Shown one piece after another: positions 22,271 through 27,397 of a stretch of DNA of 27,397 nucleotides. The stretch lies in contig JANMWE010000048.1 of the NCBI GenBank assembly GCA_031393795.1, positions 1 through 27,397 on the forward strand, written 5' to 3'. This DNA comes from CAMLHU01 sp031393795 (GTDB lineage: Bacteria; Gemmatimonadota; Gemmatimonadetes; Gemmatimonadales; GWC2-71-9). Under the pieces are notes generated by a model. It made no database searches. It had not been told where the DNA came from and saw only the letters and a program-made list of their open reading frames with translations. Each line of letters starts with the position of its first letter. The first letter of the stretch is position 1. A program made the position numbers and the translations under genes.

Positions 22271-23552
22271 CCCAGCCACTCCCCAAGCAGGGTCTCGAGC
22301 TGGGTCTTCACGGGGGGGATGGAGAGATCAGCGAGCACCTCGGCCGCGAACGCGAAGGTGAGCATCCGCGCCGCGAGCGCCGGACCGATGCCGCGGCTCT
22401 CCAAATAGAAGAGCGGCATCTTGTCGAGACGCCCGACGGTGGCCCCGTGGGTGCACTTCACGTCGTCGGCAAAGATCTCGAGCTCCGGCTTGGTGTCGAC
22501 CCGGGCGGTGTCGGACAGGATCAAGTTGCGGTTGGTCTGCTTGCCATCGGTCTTCTGGGCCTCGGGGGTCACGTAGACCTGGCCGTTGAAGACGCCGTGC
22601 CCGCGGCCGGTGAGCACGCCCTTGTAGAGCTCGCGGCTGGCGCAGTTGGGCTCCCGGTGCTCGATGCGGGTGTGGTGATCGATGAGCTGATCGCCGCGCA
22701 CGAGGTAGAGCCCGTTGAGCACCGTCTCGCCGCCGGGGCCGGCGAACACCGTCCGGATATCCGTGCGCCCGATCGACGCGCCGACGGCGGCCGAGAAGCC
22801 GAAGTAGCGTGCGTCGCGCGCCTGGCGGGCCACGAGGGCGCCGACGTGCCAGGCGCCGAGCCCTTCGCGCTGGACCTTGTAGTGCACGAACTCCGCGTTG
22901 GCACCCACTACCGACTCGGTGACGGGATTGACGAAATAGGCCCCGTCATCGAGGCCGACGAACTGTTCCACCAACTCGAGGCGGGCCCCTTCCTCGAGGA
23001 TGACCAAGTTGCGCGGATGCGACACCGTGCCCGCCGCGCCCGGGGCAGTGACGAACATCAGGTGGACATTGAGCGCGAGGTCGGTCCCTTGGGGCACGAA
23101 GACGTAGGCGCCTTCGGTGGCGTAACCGGTATTGAGCGCGACAAAGGGGTTCTCCGCCACGTCGGCGAGCGAACCCAGGTGCTGTTCGATGCGACGTGCG
23201 TGTTCCGGGTGGGCGAGCGCGGCGGAGAGCGGGAGCACGGCGACGCCCGCCGGCAGGGCTGGGGAGAGCGAGAGCGCCGCGCTATGGTGGCCGTTCACGA
23301 AGACGAGCCGGACCCCTTCTTCAGCGCCGAACGTGTAGGGTGCGATCGTGCCGGGCGTCAGGGCGACCACCGGGGCCGGCGCGAAGGCCGCATTGGCGAT
23401 CGGCGCCACGTCGGTAAAGCGCCACGCTTCCTGCCGCGTGGTCGGAAAACCGACCTCGGTGAATCGCTGCACCGCGGCCGCACGCCGGGCGGCGAGCCAG
23501 CTGGGTGCCGCGCCGCCGGGAGGGGCGGGGAGCCGTTCGAGGGTCGCGAGGG

Positions 23553-23556
<4 letters not shown>
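22267..23556 (-). CDS. sufD: SufD, Fe-S scaffold complex subunit
   Basis: The 429-aa protein is the SufD subunit of the SufBC2D complex. It opens LATLERLPAPPGG and has RQEAWRFTDV, typical of SufD N-termini. The beta-helix core includes NHHTRIEHREPNCASRELYKGVL-type sequence (IEHREPNCAS) and VLTGRGHGVFNGQVYV. The C-terminus has the SufB/SufD family ending KCTHGATVGRLD and FYLESRGI. The GTG start at 23556 overlaps the sufC stop by 4 bases (GTGA); a longer frame open to 23922 would run through sufC and has no family similarity. It is coupled to sufS at the 3' end. Confidence 0.93.
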
Positions 23557-24317
<761 letters not shown>

Positions 24318-24335
24318 TGCGTACTCCGTTGAGTT

Positions 24336-24413
24336 GGTCGGTAGTCGGTGGTCGGTGGCTGATGCGGAACTGGAACCCGCGCCGGATCAGCTACCGACTA
24401 CCGATTACCGACG
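24336..24413. repeat. Inverted repeat of 7-base units, between sufB and sufC
   Basis: Arms 24336-24363 and 24386-24413 pair at 24 of 28 positions around a 22-base loop. Each arm is built from about three GGTCGGT-like heptamers, and three of the four mismatches would be G-T pairs on the plus strand. A related element lies at 20531-20603. The position suggests an mRNA processing or attenuation structure between sufB and the rest. Confidence 0.85.
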
Positions 24414-24414
24414 A

Positions 24415-25851
24415 TCACCCGACGCTGCCCTCAAGGGTCACGCCGAGCAGCTTCTGGGCCTCCACCGCGAACTCGGTGGGGAGGTTGAGGAACACTTCCT
24501 TGCAGAACCCGTTCACGATCATCGAGATGGCGTTCTCGTTGTTGAGCCCGCGCGACTTGAGGTAGAAGATCTGGTCTTCCGAGATCTTCGACGTGCTGGC
24601 CTCGTGCTCGAGGGTGGCGGTGGGGTTCTGGATGTCGATGTAGGGGAAGGTGTGCGCGCCGCACTTGTTCCCGATGAGCATCGAGTCGCACTGCGTGTAG
24701 TTACGCGCGTTCTCGGCCCGCGGGAGCACTTTCACCAGGCCGCGGTAGGAGCCGTTGCCGTGCCCGGCGGAGATCCCTTTCGAGACGATCGTGGAGCGGG
24801 TGTTCCTGCCCACGTGGATCATCTTGGTGCCGGTATCGGCCTGCTGGTGGTTGTTGACCACCGCGACCGAGTAGAACTCCCCGATCGAGTCGTCGCCTTG
24901 CAGGATGCAGCTGGGATACTTCCAGGTGATGGCCGAACCGGTCTCGACCTGGATCCAGCTGATCTTGCTGCGGGCGCCGGCGCACTTGCCCCGCTTGGTG
25001 ACGAAGTTGTAGATGCCGCCCTTCCCGTCCTTGTCCCCCGCATACCAGTTCTGGACGGTGGAATACTTGATCGTGGCGTCGTCGAGCGCGACGAGCTCGA
25101 CCACAGCGGCGTGGAGCTGGTTGGTGTCGCGCTTCGGGGCGGTGCACCCCTCGAGATAGCTCACCGACGCACGTTCCTCCGCCACGATCAAGGTGCGCTC
25201 GAACTGCCCGACGTCCGCGGTGTTGATCCGGAAGTAGGTCGAGAGCTCCATCGGGCACTTCACGCCCTTCGGGATGTACACGAAAGAGCCGTCGCTGAAG
25301 ACCGCGGCGTTCAGGGCGGCGAAGTAGTTGTCGCCGTAGGGGACCACGCTGCCGAGGTACTTCTGCACCAGCTCAGGGTGCTCACGCACCGCCTCGCTCA
25401 GGGCACAGAAGATCACCCCATACTCGGCCAGCTTGGCCTTGTAGGTCGTGGCCACCGAGACCGAGTCGAAGATCGCGTCGACCGCCACGCCGGAGAGCAG
25501 CTTCTGCTCGTTCAGCGAGATGCCGAGTTTCGCGTAGGTCTTGAGGAGCTCGGGGTCGACCTCGTCGAGCGAGCCGAGCGGTCTGGCGGTACGGGGCGAG
25601 CTGTAGTATCGGATCGCCTGGTAATCGATGGGCGGATACTGGACGTTGGCCCAGTGCGGCTCCGTGAGCGTGAGCCACTTCCGATATGCCTTGAGCCGCC
25701 AGTCAAGGAGCCACTCGGGCTCGCTCTTCTTGGCGGAAATGGCGCGGACGACATCTTCACTGAGCCCAGGCTTGAACGTGTCCGCCTCGATCGGCGTGAC
25801 GAAGCCGTAGGCGTACTCGCGGTTGACCAGCGTTTCGACCGACGTGTCCAT
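24415..25851 (-). CDS. sufB: SufB, Fe-S scaffold complex subunit
   Basis: The 478-aa protein is the main scaffold of SufBC2D, where the cluster is built. It has the typical N-terminal helix (YAYGFVTPIEADTFKPGLSE), EPEWLLDWRLKAYRKW, the beta-helix with SYLEGCTAPK and the C-terminal NKCGAHTFPYIDIQNP. Also present are EHEASTSKISEDQIFYLKSR and the usual length. The ATG at 25851 has AGGAG 6 bases upstream; an in-frame GTG at 25866 has none. It is the first gene of the suf run, with a good promoter upstream at 25912-25940. Confidence 0.96.
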   Translation of the reverse strand: MDTSVETLVNREYAYGFVTPIEADTFKPGLSEDVVRAISAKKSEPEWLLDWRLKAYRKWLTLTEPHWANVQYPPIDYQAIRYYSSPRTARPLGSLDEVDPELLKTYAKLGISLNEQKLLSGVAVDAIFDSVSVATTYKAKLAEYGVIFCALSEAVREHPELVQKYLGSVVPYGDNYFAALNAAVFSDGSFVYIPKGVKCPMELSTYFRINTADVGQFERTLIVAEERASVSYLEGCTAPKRDTNQLHAAVVELVALDDATIKYSTVQNWYAGDKDGKGGIYNFVTKRGKCAGARSKISWIQVETGSAITWKYPSCILQGDDSIGEFYSVAVVNNHQQADTGTKMIHVGRNTRSTIVSKGISAGHGNGSYRGLVKVLPRAENARNYTQCDSMLIGNKCGAHTFPYIDIQNPTATLEHEASTSKISEDQIFYLKSRGLNNENAISMIVNGFCKEVFLNLPTEFAVEAQKLLGVTLEGSVG

Positions 25852-25911
25852 CGATGCTCCTCCCACCCGCTACGATGATCGCGCGGGACATGGGGTTGTT
25901 CCAGAATCCGA

Positions 25912-25940
25912 ATTGTAGGTTCCTTAGTCGGGATTGTCAA
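25912..25940 (-). promoter_or_regulatory. Near-consensus sigma-70-type promoter for the suf genes
   Basis: On the minus strand a perfect TTGACA (25935-25940) is followed after 17 bases by TACAAT (25912-25917), five of six matches. The predicted start is about 55 bases before the sufB ATG. The spacer and downstream flank contain short dyad pieces (CCGA and TCGG). They could be an Rrf2-type regulator site, but this is weak. No regulator gene is nearby. Confidence 0.8.
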
Positions 25941-26051
25941 TCGATAGATGATCGGTGGCGGAACCGGCCTGATCCGGGGCGTTAGAGGCCGGGAGGGCGC
26001 CCTGGGGTGTTCAGCCCACCAGGAGTTGCCAGCAAGCAAAAAGAAAAACTG

Positions 26052-26067
26052 AGTAGTTATTACTACT
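26052..26067. promoter_or_regulatory. Inverted repeat AGTAGT-N4-ACTACT in an AT-rich divergent region
   Basis: A 6-bp perfect inverted repeat with a TATT centre sits in the AT-rich middle of the gap between sufB and def, 12 bases before the def -35 box. It could be an operator of either gene; ACT units continue for two more copies downstream. Confidence 0.5.
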
Positions 26068-26078
26068 ACTATAAATAT

Positions 26079-26108
26079 TTGGGCGAACGCATCATTCTCC
26101 CCTATATT
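26079..26108 (+). promoter_or_regulatory. Candidate promoter of the deformylase gene
   Basis: TTGGGC (26079-26084) and TATATT (26103-26108) are 18 bases apart. The transcript would have about 20 bases of leader with a strong GGGGAG site 5 bases before the ATG at 26135. Confidence 0.5.
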
Positions 26109-26134
26109 GGCCTCATCTTGTTCGGGGAGTATCG

Positions 26135-26710
26135 ATGACCATCCATCGCATCCGCTTGCTGGGCGACCCGGTGCTCCGAGAGCGCTCGGAATTGATCGCC
26201 AAGCCTCGCTCCACGGCGGTGCGGGTCATCGTGGACGACCTTCGGGAGACCCTGCGCGACTTCCGGGAGCGGCACGGGTTCGGGCGGGGGATCGCGGCGC
26301 CGCAGATCGGAGCACCGGTGCGGGTCCTCCACACCGAGATCGACGACACCCCCTGGACGCTGGTGAACCCGGAGATCCTCGACATCGGCACCGAAGACTT
26401 CACGGTGTGGGACGATTGCTTTTCGATCCCGGACCTGATGGTGCGAGTCCAGCGGGCGCACCGGGTGCGGATCCGGTGGCAGGACCTCAAGGGGGAGACC
26501 CACGAGACCGACCTGAGCGGCGACCGGGCCGAGCTGATGCAGCATGAGATCGACCACCTTGACGGGATCCTGGTGGTGGACCACCCGTATGGACTCGACC
26601 CCTTCTGCCTTCGCGCGGAGTGGCAGCGGTACCACTCGCACGAGGGACGGTATGGCACACCGGAACCTCGGCAGCACAACTACGCGACGCCGATCAGCGG
26701 ACTGCTGTGA
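26135..26710 (+). CDS. def: Peptide deformylase with altered motif 2
   Basis: Deformylase removes the formyl group from the N-terminus of new proteins at the ribosome. The 191-aa product has motif 1 GRGIAAPQIG (50-59) and motif 3 QHEIDH (136-141; His137 and His141 bind the metal, Glu138 is catalytic). Motif 2, normally EGCLS, reads DDCFS (93-97) while keeping the metal-binding Cys95. It is probably active, but the Glu/Gly and Leu substitutions could change the substrate pocket or actinonin sensitivity. The start is secured by GGGGAG 5 bases upstream. A typical second deformylase elsewhere cannot be excluded. Its stop is followed by a long inverted repeat. Confidence 0.9.
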   Translation: MTIHRIRLLGDPVLRERSELIAKPRSTAVRVIVDDLRETLRDFRERHGFGRGIAAPQIGAPVRVLHTEIDDTPWTLVNPEILDIGTEDFTVWDDCFSIPDLMVRVQRAHRVRIRWQDLKGETHETDLSGDRAELMQHEIDHLDGILVVDHPYGLDPFCLRAEWQRYHSHEGRYGTPEPRQHNYATPISGLL

Positions 26711-26836
26711 GAAGTCAGGAGTGAGGAGTAAGGAGTGAGGAGCGAGATGTGAGACGGGGCCCGCCGAGACGACCATCTTGACGGGCCCCGGTCCTGTTTG
26801 AGCTCCACACCTCACTCCTGACTCCTCACTTCTCAC
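26707..26836. terminator. Nested long inverted repeat between convergent genes, 7-base units
   Basis: Outer arms 26707-26732 and 26811-26836 pair at 23 of 26 positions. Inside them a GC-rich 9-bp stem (CGGGGCCCG, 26755-26763, with 26782-26790) is perfect. The left side shows AGGAGTG-type heptamers repeated about five times. It overlaps the def stop and ends 6 bases before the stop of the convergent barrel gene, so it could terminate both. Confidence 0.65.
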
Positions 26837-26842
26837 TGCAGT

Positions 26843-27397
26843 TCAGAACCACCGCCCCACGCGCAGGAAGATCTGGTCGCGGTAGTCGCCGGCGACGCTG
26901 GTGGCGCCGTACTCGAGTCGGACCGGGCCAAGGGGACTGTTCCGGATGCCGAGCCCGAGCCGCCACCCCACAAGCCAGTCCTGGCCTTGGAAGAGTGGGC
27001 GGACGAATCCGGCGGAGTCGGCACGCACATCACCCGCGGACATTTCGACCCGGGCGGCCAGCGGACCGGTGAGCTGGTAGGTCACGGCCATCGTGACCAT
27101 CGCCTCCTTCCCTCCGCGCCGCTCCAGTAGATGGAGGCCAGGAAAGCCGTCGGTGCCGCCCAGCGGGAAGGTCAGTTGCAGCGGGACCTCGGTACCACGA
27201 ATGATGCCGGCGCGAACACCGGGGATGATACTCCACCGTCCCGCGCGGAACGGTTGCCGCCAAACGAGCGCTTCACGCTGGAATGCGCGGCCGAATTCGA
27301 CGTGCACGGTGGAGAGGATCTCCCCATCCTCGGTGGAGCGTTGCGCCAGGAACACCGCATTCAATGCCTGATGCCCGGCGTCGCCAGTGTCGGACCA
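26843..27397 (-). CDS. Outer-membrane beta-barrel protein, C-terminal part (5' end outside window)
   Basis: Only the last 184 or so codons are inside the window; the frame stays open to the right edge, so the start is beyond it. The translation has alternating polar and hydrophobic strands and ends in LRVGRWF with a C-terminal aromatic, as in BamA/Omp85-type and patatin-linked barrels. The segment FPLGGTDGFPGLHLLERRGG resembles the conserved loop region in barrels of the Omp85 family (LGG...RG) and PlpD-like phospholipases. Which of these it is cannot be decided from the C-terminus. It is convergent with def. Confidence 0.7.
   Translation of the reverse strand, partial: WSDTGDAGHQALNAVFLAQRSTEDGEILSTVHVEFGRAFQREALVWRQPFRAGRWSIIPGVRAGIIRGTEVPLQLTFPLGGTDGFPGLHLLERRGGKEAMVTMAVTYQLTGPLAARVEMSAGDVRADSAGFVRPLFQGQDWLVGWRLGLGIRNSPLGPVRLEYGATSVAGDYRDQIFLRVGRWF

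Overview
This is a high-GC bacterial chromosome segment with dense coding, many GTG/TTG starts and many 1-8 base overlaps between neighbouring genes. The gene mix is a SufBCD-SufS-SufU system with a bacilliredoxin, a ParA/ParB-M23-bactofilin block, an ECF sigma factor with a TM anti-sigma factor and DUF4097 proteins, and an NDH-2-like oxidoreductase. It points to a diderm, non-proteobacterial lineage; Gemmatimonadota is my best guess, by inference only. A C-terminal outer-membrane barrel at the right edge supports a Gram-negative envelope. No rRNA, tRNA, CRISPR array, transposase or phage gene was seen.

Layout: (1) 1-4168, plus strand: a small unknown protein, an NDH-2-like flavoprotein, QueG, a VOC protein, a PlsC-type acyltransferase and a RidA protein. 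Three of these genes have a -10-like hexamer only 5-7 bases before the ATG, suggesting leaderless or near-leaderless transcripts. (2) 4298-7346, minus strand: an operon of ECF sigma factor, anti-sigma factor and two exported DUF4097 proteins. (3) 7423-13407, minus strand: a BMP-type lipoprotein and its ABC transporter (one double ATPase, two permeases) for nucleoside-like solutes, with NIF3, SRPBCC and YdeI-like genes between the binding protein and the ATPase. (4) 13568-16440, minus strand: parA-parB-M23 peptidase-bactofilin, tightly overlapping, linking chromosome segregation to cell-wall shape. Upstream lies a 736-base non-coding region with two parS-like sites, a 9-copy 8-bp tandem repeat and an inverted short copy of that repeat. 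(5) 17177-19439, minus strand: an ABC-2 exporter pair. (6) 19806-25851, minus strand: sufB-sufC-sufD-sufS-sufU, then a bacilliredoxin and a small unknown protein, with a near-consensus sigma-70 promoter in front of sufB. (7) 26135-27397: a peptide deformylase with an altered motif 2, convergent with the 3' end of an outer-membrane barrel gene.

The most unusual feature is a set of intergenic elements built from degenerate 7-base units, mostly folded back as long inverted repeats: 2573-2593 (no inverted arm), 4178-4279, 20531-20603, 24336-24413 and 26707-26836. Two closely related copies lie inside the suf gene array and bracket sufC-D-S-U. The region around the parS sites is the second most interesting.
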